NCBI GenBank assembly: GCA_943736015.1
Contig: OX031065.1
Coordinates: forward strand, 29,278,427-29,342,426
From: Tridacna crocea
Taxonomy: Eukaryota; Mollusca; Bivalvia; Cardiida; Cardiidae
Direction of reading: 5' to 3'
Length of the DNA: 64,000 nt
The notes beneath the pieces are model-generated. The model saw nothing but the letters and a program-made list of their open reading frames with translations, was not told where the DNA came from and did not search any database. The position numbers and the translations under genes were made by a program. Of the stretch, positions 1 through 13,400 are shown one piece after another. The first letter of the stretch is position 1, and every line of letters begins with the position of its first letter.

Positions 1-840
1 GAGGCGACAATTTCAATTCAATATTCATGATAACTGGTTAGAATGTTTGTCTTGGTGATAGAGCTGTGAGAAATGGGTCATGTTGGGTCAGAAACTAGGT
101 CATACCTTAGAGAATCATGATTACATGCTGGGGATTAGTATAGCCAAAGTTAGTGAAAATGTTTGTCTTGATGTTTAGGATGTGCTTTAGAAATTGTCAT
201 GTTGAGTTAACCCATCACCACATAATCCCTACTTTTGACAACTCTGAGAAAGAAGCCTTTAGAAAACATTGTGGGAAATGGAGGAAATGCTGGTAACCAA
301 CATTTTCTCCTTTTCCCACATGTTTTCTACCTTCACAAAGCAAATTTCAAATTTTCAGTCACTTTTATTTTGTTGTCTGCTAATGCTTTCGATTTGGACA
401 AACCTAAAATATTGTTGTTTGGTAAGGAGTTAAAAAGTAGGTCACCAGGACAAATAGAAAAAGCATATGCACATTCTGGAGGCCACATTTTCAGTCCAGT
501 TCTTATAAGACTTGATTAGAATGTTTTTTGATATCTCAGAGAGGTTTGAAACGAGTCTCATCTAGTCAAAACTATGTAAGGAACAAGTCTTAGAAAAACC
601 ATGTGTGCATTGTTGAGGCCACAGTTTCAGTTTAAGAATGTTTGTCTTGATAACAGTGAGTTTTAAAGTGGGTCTTGTTGAGTCAAAAAGTTGGTCAATT
701 AGAAAATCTTTGAAAAAGCTTATATTCACTCAAGAGGCCACATAATCTGCCCAGTACTCATAAAAGTTTGACAAAATCTCTTGGTATCTAAGAAGTGATC
801 AAAAAAGTTGTGTTTGATAAAAAAGGTTCAAGTGAGCAAT
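1..840 (+). repeat. GGTCA-rich tandem repeat, interrupted by a MITE
   Basis: Degenerate ~150-bp monomers: 'GAGGCCACATTTTCAGTCC', then 'TCAGAATGTTTGTCTTGAT', then 'GGGTCATGTTGGGTCA', 'AAACTAGGTCA', 'TTAGAAAAACC'. The array continues past the window start. The MITE at 207-433 sits inside it. Confidence 0.8.
207..433 (+). mobile_element. TTAA hairpin MITE, family A
   Basis: Family A reference orientation (+): TTAACCCATTACCACACAAT start, GAAAGAAGCCTT before the stem, TTTTCAGTCACTTTTATTTT after it, GTTTGGTAATGGGTTAA end. Termini are inverted (TTAACCCATTACC / GGTAATGGGTTAA) and the central ~60 bp is a palindrome. It carries no ORF. Here the stem has a few mismatches. TTAA ends suggest mobilisation by a piggyBac-type (or Kolobok-type) transposase, which is inference. 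Confidence 0.85.
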
Positions 841-945
841 TTTACACTTGTCCAAATTCAAAGCACTTTTAACAGCAACATCAAAAACTTCCAAACACTG
901 TTAGAAAAAGCAAAATGCTGGTTACCAGCATTGTTTCAAAAGCCT
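836..945. mobile_element. Family A fragment
   Basis: Retains CCAAATTCAAAGCA and the stem tip AATGCTGGTTACCAGCATT; both ends are lost. Confidence 0.5.
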
Positions 946-1039
946 TCTTCTTGAGTTCTTCTGTTACCGTCAACCAGACAATGATCAAAAGTGAGAAAGG
1001 AATGCGCCCTTTTTCTGTGACAATCAATAGTCCTTTGAA

Positions 1040-1130
1040 AGAAACTAGCTGAATTGGGGATTTGAATTAGTGACTCCTTGGCTCAACTGCTGCATGCTAC
1101 TGACTACGCTAACAGGCTCCCCCATCGGGA
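1040..1130 (-). repeat. tRNA-like SINE head (pol III boxes)
   Basis: The minus strand reads an A-box-like TAGCGTAGTCAG and, about 45 nt later, a B-box-like ATTCAAATCCCC. The acceptor stem does not pair properly, so I read it as a tRNA-derived SINE remnant, not a tRNA gene. Confidence 0.4.
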
Positions 1131-1284
1131 TAAATACTACTGTCGCTTGGAAGATGCCCAATATATTATCTTAAACAAGTACTGTAGAGCATAGGCATGT
1201 GATTTTTATGCGCCTTGTCATTCTTTTTAATGTAGTTTTCTCTACTTGCTCGAATTTATATTTCTAAAAAACAATATTTCAAGT

Positions 1285-1408
1285 ATTCCCCAAGTACAAG
1301 ACAGAGTTACAGAAGATTCCAACTTGGAACATCTACAGCGGCTGAACATAGATGATAGCTCAACCAAAACCTCAGATGCACAATATGGCACAAACACAGG
1401 GCCAAAAG
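1285..1408 (+). CDS. RIPK1-like: RIPK1-like gene, first visible exon (linker)
   Basis: Open frame reading IPQVQDRV...TNTGPK, ending in phase 1 at a GT donor at 1409 (AAAG|GTAGCT). The acceptor is ambiguous: AG at 1283, AG at 1294 or AG at 1235 would all keep the frame, so the true start lies between 1236 and 1301. The peptide is acidic and hydrophilic, as expected for the linker after a kinase domain. Neighbouring sequence in both introns is repeat. Confidence 0.65.
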
Positions 1409-4400
1409 GTAGCTTGTTTTTTGTTGTCCCTATTCCAAACCAGACAGCGCCATTTTTTTTACTATTGCTGAGTGGATGCCTCATAAAAAATCATGGAAAA
1501 CCAACAAAATTTCTTTTTCCTTCAATGTTTTTTAAATACCATCTTTGGACCACATTTAATTCATTATTTGGGCAACATGGATAATCATGAATCAAATCAA
1601 GCAGCAAAGTGCCATATTTTATCTACTTTTTTGTGCTCACTTGTGCACAAAGTCCTGAAGATGAGCTTTTGTGATTGTGATGTGTCCATAGTGCATTGTT
1701 CGTCATAACATTTACTTTGTGTATACTCTAGAGGCCACATTTTTGGTCAGATACTCGTGAAACTTGTCAGAATGTTTGTCTTGATCATATCTTGGACAAG
1801 TATGCTGATGTGTCATATCCAGTGGAAGACTAGGTCACTAGGTCAAATCTTAGAAAAAACATGTTCGCCCTTTAGAAGCCAAATTTATGTCCAAAACTCT
1901 TGAAAATTGGTCAGAATGTTTGTTTTGATGAAACCTCAAATGTGTTTAAAAAAATGGGTCAGGTCAGGTCAAAAACTAGGTCACTCGATCAAATCTTAGA
2001 AAAACCTTGTGTACCCTTTAGAGGCCACATTTTCAGTCCAAAAATTTGAAAAATAGTAAAAATGTTTGTCTTAATATCCTGTACAAGTTTGAAAATTGGT
2101 CATGTACGGTCAATAACTGGATCACAAGGTCAGATCTTAGAAAAACCTTGTGTATGCATTAGAGGCCTCATTTTATATTCAAAAACTCTTGAAAGTTAGT
2201 CAGAATGTTTGTTTGGATGATACCTCAGACGAGTTCAAATTTGGTCTTTTTCATTCAAATTCAGTTAAAAGTCCCATTTTCGTAAAATTGATGTCTCACA
2301 AAATTAATTTACAGCTGCATGTACTAAGGTACACAAAGTACTGATATATTAGAACATGGGGTGCACTGCTACTCTAAAACAGCAAAAAATTAAACAGGTT
2401 ATTCACAATTTGTGTCAATTCTATTAGTAATATATCAAAAATGTTCATATTTTAGCATGTCCCAAACAAGGGTGATGAAATGCCAACGCCAAATTAGAAA
2501 TCTTTAAATTCATTTATGGAATAAATCTTTGATCAAAAGGGATGAAAATATGTCCTACTGTAAAACCACAATACTACAAACCCCACACATCACACTTCTT
2601 ACTTTATGATAACGTATGTATACATGTCTCACACTTGTACATCAGATACGTGAACAAAGTAAAAGTCAGATTTTTAAAGGTAATACATTGAATTCTTTTG
2701 AATGTTTAAGTCTCAGTTTTCTTCAAAATTATCATATTTTAACTTATGAAAATCAAAATCTGTTTATATATATCCATAAAACAAACAGGTAGAATGTTGC
2801 CAATAAAAAACATACTGGTACATATAAAATGAGTCGGATACGTTAAACTATTTATGCTGATAATAAAACCGATACATATTTGACAGAGCAGATGATGCCA
2901 AAAACTCGTTCTTCAGGTACTTAGTAAATATCTTTACAATACACAGTTCTGTTCGATGGCGATTATCAATACAGCAGCGTCAAGACTATTTAGAACATCA
3001 GATACGTTTTTGTCAGATACGTGATATAAATAAATAGCCATTATGATACACTAACAATTTGGGTTGTTTCTTACATTCATTCACACATTTTTGTTTGATA
3101 TGGCGCCATACTTGTACAGGAAATAACACAAGGTCAGGACATTTGCCCCAGCACAAAATATGTAAAGTTTATTGTTGTTGTCAGAGGTTACAAGTGGTGA
3201 AAGGTAAGATTTCGTTATGCTGTGTATTCCAAAGTTGCTACTTATATAATTATGACAAGCATAGTCATCCACTTTGTTCATGATCTTTTTTCAGTGCATG
3301 TTCTTGAGCTATTAGGAGCAATTCCAATGTACGTTCATTTAACATATCTGATTTGTCATACACATATCTGACGAAAACAATTTGATAAATTCTTACTCAA
3401 ATGTAGAGGATGATGTATGAATTTTACATAGATTGATATAACAAAATGCAAAGCAATGCTTATAATCAGAATATTATCAATTGACGGTAGATGCAAACAG
3501 ACATGTTTTGCCTGTTTAACTTTTCTGATGAATCTGTTAACGTATCTAATGAAAATTGAACCAGTAGTTTCTTTGCAATGACCCTGTAAACCAGATAAAA
3601 TATGGGTTGACTTTAACAAGACCATTTATTCTATAGAAGATCCATTACTTTATGGGAAAGAGAGACGCCAGTTTAAGTTGATTGAAAAAGACGATGCCAT
3701 TTATGCAAATTTGTCAAGTTAACATATCTGACTACTTAACAATTTGTTAACAAACTTTCTCACGAATTCTTTTTTCAGTAAAGACATACTTTCTAGACAT
3801 TTTTACATACATGCTAATCGAGAGTGTGATGACTGCAGGCTCAACAATGGCTTATTATGTTGTAATACTCAAATCCATTCCCTGTTTGGCTTTGTCAGTG
3901 TTTGGTTGGTTTTATTTTGAGACATAGTGATTGTCTGTATATATCTATTAGTTCAATTTTTTTTTAAAGTAATCAAATTTCTTTGGTTGAGCAGGGACTC
4001 TTTAAGTGTTTTTATTGTGGTTTTATAGTTAAACACAACTTTAAAGCATATTGCAGTGCTTATAACTTTCAAATCATCAGTTACAATAATTTCATCAGGT
4101 ACGTTAATGTCAAAAGAAATATTAAATCAGTTTATAAAAAGTGTATATTGATTGACACAGAAAAATGATAAAACTTGTAGTTAATACAATTATTTTGTTT
4201 TGACACTTAGGTTTATGATAGGTCATAAATCTTTAGTTTAAAAGAGCTACAGTTTTGAGAATAAAAGATATTTGGAAAAACGGAAGTCATCTCCACTTCA
4301 TATTATCATTATCATAGAAATATTTTTTGCTTTTACTTGCTTATTACTTTGACATCTATTTATTTCGACCAACACTAGATGTAAGACTTTCAAATTCATG

Positions 4401-7400
4401 TTTTGATCAAAGTACTTTGCAAGAGGAAGTTTCATAAAAAAAATCTTAGAATTTAACAAATCTGATGTTTGAAACAGGGGGTGTCGATATCGTAGCCAAT
4501 TTCAATACAAAACCTTAAGAATTTGAATCAACCAATGTTCATTTCATGTTTTAGAGTTGATGTTAAAAACAGTAATATAAAGAAATGTTAGAAAATGGAC
4601 TTTCGATTTTTTAACATATTCAGTGTTGTAAATGGGCCTTTAACTCTTTACCACACTAGAAAATTTAGGACTGGTCCAAATTGAAAGCATTTGCAGACGA
4701 CAAAATAAAGGTGACTGAAAAATAGAAATTTGTTCTGGGAAGGGTAGAAAACAGTGTGGGAATAGGAGAAAATGCTGGTTACCAGCATTTTCTCCTTTTC
4801 CCACAATGTTTTCTAAAAGTTTCTTTCTCAGGGGCGTCAAAAGTAGGGATTGTGTGGTAATGGGTTAATTGAATTTGAGTGTTTTGGGTCTTTAAATGGG
4901 ACACTGAATCAAACATTTGAAACCTTGTGCACACTCTAGAGGCCACATTTTCAATCCAAAACTCTTGAAAGTAGGTCAGAATGTTTTTGTTGATAATATC
5001 TGAGACAGGTTCAAAAATGGATCATGTCATGTCCAAAACTAGGTCAGTGGGTCATATCTTTGAAAACCTTGTGTACTTTCTAGAGGCTACAATTGTAGTG
5101 CAATTCTCATGAAACTTGGTCAGAATATTTGTCTTGATGATTTCTTGGACAAGTTTACAAATGGGTCATTTCAGTTCAATAGCTAGGTCACTGAGTCAAA
5201 TATTTGAAAACAATTTTCTGTCAAATACTCATGAAAATCTTGGTAAAATGTCAAAAGGGATTGAAAAATGGGTCATGTATGGTCGAAAGACTTAGGTGAG
5301 TGACTTCAGGGCCACCATAGCCCTCTTGTTTGAAGATTCCTGTTGGAAACATCATTTAGAACCATCATTAGAAACCAGTAATTTCTTCTTTTACCAAGCT
5401 GTTTTTGAAGTTATGGTATTTCCCTGGCCCTAGCTTGGTCTGACATTTTATGATATCTGTTACAGTTGTAGATATTTACTTCAACTTGGAGAAGCTGTCT
5501 CCTTTCAAAGGGGAACCTATAGCAAGGGCAGATATCTATCAAAGTATTTTTGACCCGGATATCATGCCCTATTTTTCATCATGGAAATTTTAACCTATTA
5601 CCACACAATCCCTACTTTTGACGCCCCTAAGAAAGAAGCCTTTAGAAAATATTGTGGGAAAAGGAAAAAAATGCTGGTAACCAGCATTTTCTCCTTTTCC
5701 AAAAATGTTTTTTCTTTACCCTTAACAAAACTAATTTTAAATTTTCAGCCACTTTGATTTTGCTGTCTGCAAATGCTTTCAATTTGGACAAGCCTAAAAT
5801 TTTGTCGTTTGGTAATGAGTTAACTGAAAGTCAAGCAACTGCAGACACTTCATAGCACTGGCATGGGGTACTCTTGTTTTTAGATACCATTGCTTTGGAC
5901 CATGTTTGGTTTTGTGTCTAAGCAAAGAATCATTATGGACAAGACAGTGTGAATCACAGTCAAGCAGCACATTAAGTGCCATCTGATTCTGAATTCATAG
6001 TTTTGTATTTTGTGCGAGTATTTGTCCAAGATGACCTTAAAAGTGCAATTGTATGGTTTTTCTTTCCATTCTTCTTTTCGTTTATGCTTTTGTTATTATC
6101 CCCTGCCAAAAGTGGAGGGATATAGTTTTAGTGTTATCTGTCTTTCCGTCTGTCTGTGTTTCGTCCAGGAGAATATCTCTAATACCAGAGTGTCTTGTCC
6201 AGGAGAATATCTCCAATACTAGAGGGATATAGTTTTAGTGTTGTCCGACCGTCTATCCATCCATCCATCCATCTGTGTTCGTCCCGGTAAATATCTCCAA
6301 TACCATTGGACGGAATTTCGTGAAACTTTATAGAGGTGTACAATAACCCTTCTGCCACTACACTTTTTAGCTCACCTGAGCACAACATGCTTAAGGGAAG
6401 CTTTTAGGATCACCCGGTGTCCGTCATGCGTCGTCCATCGTGCGTCATCAACAATTCTTTAAACATCACTGTACAAAAATTAAGGAACTCCTAAAAATTC
6501 TTCTTTTCTGAAACTGCTGGTCAAATTTTGAAAGGACTTTTACAGGTGACCTTTTTAAAATTGCTGGGCAAAATAATGATTTTGTTTCCAGTGTTTCAAT
6601 ACCTCGAACAAAGAATGGCTTAAGTCCTCTCAAAAATTCAGGTGAGCAATCCAGGGCCATCTTGGCCCTCTTGTTTTTGTTTTTTTGATTTGATGGAAAA
6701 TGACCGACTTGGAGCAATTTTAAGTTACACTTAAGTACACTTTTGATGTTTGGAGTCTTGTCTTGAAAACTTTACGGAGTTTTTACATTGAACTTGTCAC
6801 ATCTATCAACCACCATTAGGAAATGCAGGAAAAAAAGTTTTACCCACATTGACCGTGCAATAGCAAAGTTATATACCCTTGTTTTTGTAATAAGGTGTCA
6901 AAAGGGGGCTTCATGTTATATTTCATTCCATTTCTTGTGAACGCAACTCCTCCCACATTTCTTGACAGAATTGAATAGAATTTTCACAGAATCAGAATGT
7001 TTCTCGTCATGTGACCTATGCATATTGTCAAGGTTTCACGATTTGCAGCTGCATTATGAAAAAAGGGGGCTTCATGTTTTATTTCATTTTATTTCTTATG
7101 AGCACAATGCCTCCCACATTTCTTGGCAGATTTGGGTGGAATTTTCACATAATCGTGTGACCTACCACATATTGTCAAGGTTTTGGGATTTGTAGCTGCA
7201 TCATGGAATAAGGGGGTGTCATGTTGTATTTCATTTTTCACCAATACCTCTTTCATTACTGGACATATCTCAACAGATTTGGACGAGATTTTCACAGATC
7301 ATGTGACCTAGCACATATTCTCAGGGTTTTGCAATTTATCACTGTATCATGGAAAAAGTGGGGGCTTCATGTCAAATTTATTTTTTATCAATGTCTCAAC

Positions 7401-10400
7401 TTAAGGACATAGTTTCATGAAACTTCGTATTTTTATTGGTTGATCAAAGCCAGTGACCAATAAGTCCATTGTGTATCTGTCTCTCTATCCATCAGTCTGT
7501 TTGTAAACCTTTTCGATCACAATTAACACCATATATCCATTCAGCTACCCAGGTAGGTGCTCGAAATTTCAACACTTTAGTCTCTAGCTAGGTACTTGTA
7601 ATGGCAGCAATGTGTCAGCATATATTGTGAGAGGAATATCTTCTAAAGTCCTTGACAAAAATTTTTGTCATTTTGTAAAGAGTTTAACCTCTTTACCACA
7701 CAACGAAATATTAGCCTTGTTTAAAATGAAAGCTTCTGCAGATGAGAAAAATAAATTTTGACTAAGAAATAGAAATGTGAATTAGGAAGGGTAGAAAACA
7801 TAGTGGATGAAGGAGAAAATGCTTGTTACCAGCAGTTTCTCCTTTTCTTACGATGTTCTCATAAGCCTTCTCTCTCAGGGTCGTCAAAAGTAAGGATTGC
7901 CTGGTAATGGGTTAACCCTTTACCCCATAAGGCATTTCTATGGTATCTCTAATTGACCCTAAATAACAGCAAGGATGAAGCAGTTTCTTATGTGTATATG
8001 ACACCTTTTGATAGCATAGAAAACATTGTGACAAAAGGTGAAATTGCTCGTCACGAGCAATTTCACCTTTTGCCACAATGTTTTCCAAAGGCTCATACAA
8101 GCAATGCATAGAAATGAGTATCTGTGGAGTAAAGGCTTAAAAGGACCAACAATAGTTACTATTGGTACAGTTATGTTGAAATCAATATGTCTGTTACTTT
8201 TTTTGACAGCCAGTGAAACCATTGAGGAAACAGTAAGTAGTTTTTCTACCCTTTCGACCCTTTCCCAAACAACCCCTGGTTTTTACAACCCTGAGTTACA
8301 ACCCTGAGATAGAAGCCTTTTCAAAACATTGTGCTGATTACCAGCATTTTTTTACTTTTGCCACAATGTTTTTTACAACACTGGAAAGAAATTTCATTTT
8401 CTTGGGTTGTGTGCAAGGGCTTCCAATTTGAACCAGTCTAAAATTTTGTCGTTTGGTGAAGAGTTAAAGACAAATCTTACTGTTTTAAGCACATTAAGTT
8501 TTTTGTCAGGAATAATATGAGGTTATTTAACATGCTTGGGTATAATACTTTATTCTGTTGGATGAATACACTGCAGAACCAGCCTATATTATGGACAAGG
8601 TGACAGCGGAGTCCAAAATATAGACTGGCTCTACTGTGTGTGAAAGTGTGTGAAAGTAAACGACAAGTATAGGGTCGTTTCAATTTGAATAATCAATAAA
8701 AAGAAATCAAAACATATCAAAAGAGGTTTTTGAAGTTGCTTTTTTACAACAGACTTCGGTAGACTACTCTTCCGGTCCAATATCGATATTTGGGACTCTA
8801 GTCTCGTTTTGAAAAATCCATACTGGACTCTTGCCTCATTCTGGAAAATCCGTATTGGACTCTTGAATCGTTCTGAAAAATAGCTGATTAGTTGATGGTT
8901 CAACCAGTGAAATTAGCTGTTAATGTTTTCATAACTCTTTAATTGAAGGAGGAAACAGTGGTTCCTGCACACTAGTTTCGTCGGTACACAGTGTATGCTC
9001 TTCAATGGGAGGGAAATATGACATAATTTGCACACATTTACCATGCATTTCTCCTGCTTTAAGTAATATTGTAATACCATCTTGTAGAGCTGTGACAAGT
9101 ACTCAAGTACCCGGGTATCGGGTAGGGTAACGCTGGTACCCGGGTACTAAATCATTACCTGGGTACCAGATGATATAATAGTAATTTTGTAAGTAAAGCT
9201 ATAATTGTGAAGTTCCAATGAAATCATTTGATCTTAATTTAAATACACGCACAAGATAAAACATATAATCCACTCCAATACATCACCAGGAAGTAAATAA
9301 TCAAAACAGCTTGAAATAAGGGTGTAACTCTTATCTCCATTGAAAAAAACAAATATGCGCTATTTACTTGTCAGGCAAACAAAATTGGTACCGTAGACCA
9401 TCAAGACAATCAAAATATAGGAGACATACCTCAACAGAGGAATGAAGACATGATGGATGCAGTTGTAGAACAGAATACAGACAACATCCAGAGTAGAGAG
9501 ATGGAAATGGAGCAGAAAAATAATAATGACCAAGACATTGTCAGACCTAAAGAAACAAAAATGCCAGGTTCTTTTCCAGAACCTTCAGTGGTGAATCTGA
9601 AGAATTCTAATGATGCTTTTCAAGGTGTAGGTCCATTTTTGGACATTGGTCTTAAAAGGTTTGTAAAAATTTACTTTTTTTAACCTACACATATGGCTTC
9701 ATCGATCCTACATTTCTCTTGCCTTACATCAATTTTCAATGTGTTGTTTTGTGAGGGGGGTATTTCATGGTAAATAAACAAACACAACTGGTTTGGATGT
9801 GACCAAAGTCTGAACAAAAAGGGGGTAAATAGAACATGAGGTTTTTAGCTACACTGGCCTTGGGCTTATGTCATGGCCTGTGTCCGCCTTGCCTCCGTCT
9901 GTGCATGTGTGCATTAACTTTCATTTCAAACATCTTCTTCCCTTAAACTAACCATCCAAATTTTATGAAACTTCACAGGTATTATTTTGCCATGGTCCTC
10001 TTCAGAGTTTCTTGAAAGAATTCAATTCCTTAAAAAACTCTGGTTGCCATGGCAACAAAACTGAAAAAAAAATTAACATTTTGAAAAATCTTCTTCTCTG
10101 AAACCAAGAGGCCTGGGGCTACTGAATTTGGCATGTAGCTTTGTCTAATGGACTTCTACAAGTTTCTTTATATAATAGGCCTGGGGTCAAAATTGGCGCT
10201 ATTCCAATGATCACAAGTTTAACATAGGCTTCCATAGAGAGTAACTTTAATTTCAACAATTATCAAGGGATATAACTTTTATAAAGGATAGTTTGTTACT
10301 ATTTACCTCCCTTGATCTTACTTGATCATCAAACTGTAGTGATACATGGTAAGTGCGAGATATTTAAGTTTTTAGCTCACCTGAGCACAACGTGCTCAAG

Positions 10401-13400
10401 GGGAGCTACTGTGATCGGTCGTCGTCCATCTGTCTGTCCGTCCGTTTTAATTTCTTTAAAAATCTTCTCCTCCAAAACCAGATGGCCAATCTTAATAAAA
10501 CTTGGCAGGAATGTTTGTTGGGTGAAGCTCTACAAAAATTGTTAAAAGAATTTAATTCCATCAAAAACTCTGGTTGCCATGGCAACAAAATGGCTGAAAA
10601 TGGAAAAAATCTTTAAAAATCTTCTTGTGACAAACCATAAGGCCCAGAGCATTCATCTTTTGTTTGAAGCATCATTGGGTGGCCCTTTACCAAAATTTAA
10701 AAATTATTCCCCTGGGGTCATATTTGGGCTTTGCCCGGGCGCACCCTATTTTACATTGAAACAGAGAAGGAAATCTTTAAAAAACCTTCTTCTGACAAAC
10801 CATAATGGCTATAGCATTTATATTTGGTATGTAGCATTATCTGATGATCCTCTACCAAAATTGTTAAAATTATTTCTCTGCGGTCATATTTGGGCTCTGC
10901 CCGGGCGCACCCTATTTTAAAACCTTTAAAAATCTTCTTGTGACAAAACATAAGGCCGGGAGCATTCATATTTTGTTTGAAACATCATTGGTCGACCCCT
11001 TACCAAAATTGTTAAAATCATTCCCATGGGGTCATATTTGGGCTTTGCATGGGTGCACTCTGTCTTACATAGAAACAAAGAAGGAAATCTTTAAAACTTC
11101 TTCTGACAAACTATAATGGCTAGAACATTCCCTTTTAGTGTGTAGCATAATCTGATGATCTTCTACCAAAATTTTTCTGCGGTCATATTTGGGCTCTGCC
11201 CGAGCGCACCCTATTTTAAAATCTTTAAAAAACTTCTTGTGACAAACCATAAGGCGGAGAGCATTCATATTTTGTTTGAAGCATCATTGGGTGACCCCTT
11301 ACCAAAATTGTTGAAATTATTCCCCTGGGGTCATATTTTGGCTTTGCCTGGGTGCGCCCTATTTTACATAGAAACAAAGAAGGAAATCTTTAAAAAATCT
11401 TCTGATGACAAATCATAACGGATAGAGCATTCATATTTGGTATGTAGCATTATCTGATGATCCTCTACCAAAATTGTTAAAGTTATCCCTCTGCGGTCAT
11501 ATTTGGGCTCTGCCCGGGTGCACCCTATTTTAAAATCTTTAAAAAAACTTCTTGTGACAAACCATAACGGCTAGAGCATTCATATTTTGTTTGAAGCATC
11601 ATTGGTTGACCCCTTTCCAAAATTGTTAAAATTATTCCCCTTGGGTCGTATTTGGGCTTTGCCGGGCCACACCCTATTTTACGTAGAAACAAAGAAGAAA
11701 ATCTTCTGATGACAAACCATGATGGTTAGAGCATTTATATTTGGTATGTAGCATTATCTTATGATTCTCTACCAGAATTGTTAAAATTATTCCTCTGCGG
11801 TTATATTTGGGCTCTGCTCGGGCACACCCTATTTTAAAGTCTTTAAAAATCTTCCTGTGACAAAACAAGGCCGGGAGCATTCATATTTTGTTTGAAACAT
11901 CATTGGGTGACCCCTTACCAAAATTGTTAAAATTATTCCCCTGGGGTCATATTTTGGCTTCGCCCGGGCGCACCATATTATACATAGAATCAAAGAAAGA
12001 AATCTTTAAAAAATCTTCTTCTGACAAGCCAAAATGGCTAGAGCGTTCCTATTTAGTATGTACATGTAGCATCATTGGTTGACCCCTTACCAAAACTTAA
12101 AATTAAAATCTTTAAAAATCTTTTTGTGACAAAACGAAGGCCGGGAGCATTCATATTTTGTTTGAAACATCATTGGGTGACCCCTTACCAAAATTGTTAA
12201 AATTATTCCCCTGGGGTCATATTTGGGCTTCGCCGGGCGTGCGCACCATATTATACATAGACACAAAGGAGGAAATCTTTAAAAAATCTTCTTCTGACAA
12301 ACCATAATAGCTAGAGCATTCCTATTTAGTATGTAGCATTACCTGATGATCCTCTACCAAAATTATTAAAATTATTCCTCTGCAATCATATTTGGGCTCT
12401 GTCCCTATTTTAAAATCTTTAAAAATCTTCTTGTGACAAACCATATTGCCGAGAGCATTCATATTTTGTTTGAAGCATCATTTGGTGACCCCTTACCAAA
12501 ATTGTTAAAATTATTCCCCTTGAGTCATATTTGGGCTTTGCCCCGGCACACCCTATTTTACATTACAAAGAAGGAAACCTTTATAAATCTTTTTCTGACA
12601 AACTATAATGGCTAGAGCATTCATATTTGGTATTTAGCATAATCTGATGATCTTCTACCAAAATTGCTAGAATTATCCCTCTGCAGTCATATTTGGGCTC
12701 TGCCTGGGCGCACCCTATTTTACATAGAAACAAAGAAGGAAATCTTTTAAAATCTACTTGTGACAAACCATAAGGGCTATCAAGAGCATTCATATTTTGC
12801 ATGTAGCATCATCTATTGACCCTTAATAAAAATAGTTAAAAAATTATCCCCTTGGGATCCTATTTGGGATCTGTGCCCTGGTGCACACTTTTTCACATAG
12901 AATCATAGAAGGAAATCTTTTAAAATCAGTTCTATCTAAAAAGGAGAAATTGTTTGTAACAAGCAATTTCTCCTTTCTCACAATCTTTTCTACCATATAG
13001 ATCACTTATTTATCATTTTAAATACACTTTAAAGTGTCGTCTGCAATTTGTTTCAATTTGGACCAGTCTAAAATTTTGTCGTCTGGTAATGGGTTAAACT
13101 ACAAGTCAAAAAGGGAACAAGACACTGTGAAGAGAAAAATTGATGATAAGCAGCAATTTTTACCTCCACTGGCCAAAGACAAAGAAGAAAATCTGTAAAC
13201 TAGCCTGCCCTTGATAAACCATATAAGTTACAAATATACTCAGGTGAGTGATATAGGACCATCATGGTCCTCTTGTTTGATAGAAAATATTCTGTTTTCT
13301 GGGAAAGTGATTCATTTTAATGCTAATAGTAATGCTCACATGAGTGGAGTATTAAATTCAAAGTAAGGTTCTATTATTCAGGTTTTTTTTCCCAAGAACT

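Noticed and set aside
10579-12802. Series of 60-113-residue ORFs on both strands
   Set aside because: They recur with the ~316-bp dimer and vary by frameshift; there is no selection pattern to support coding.
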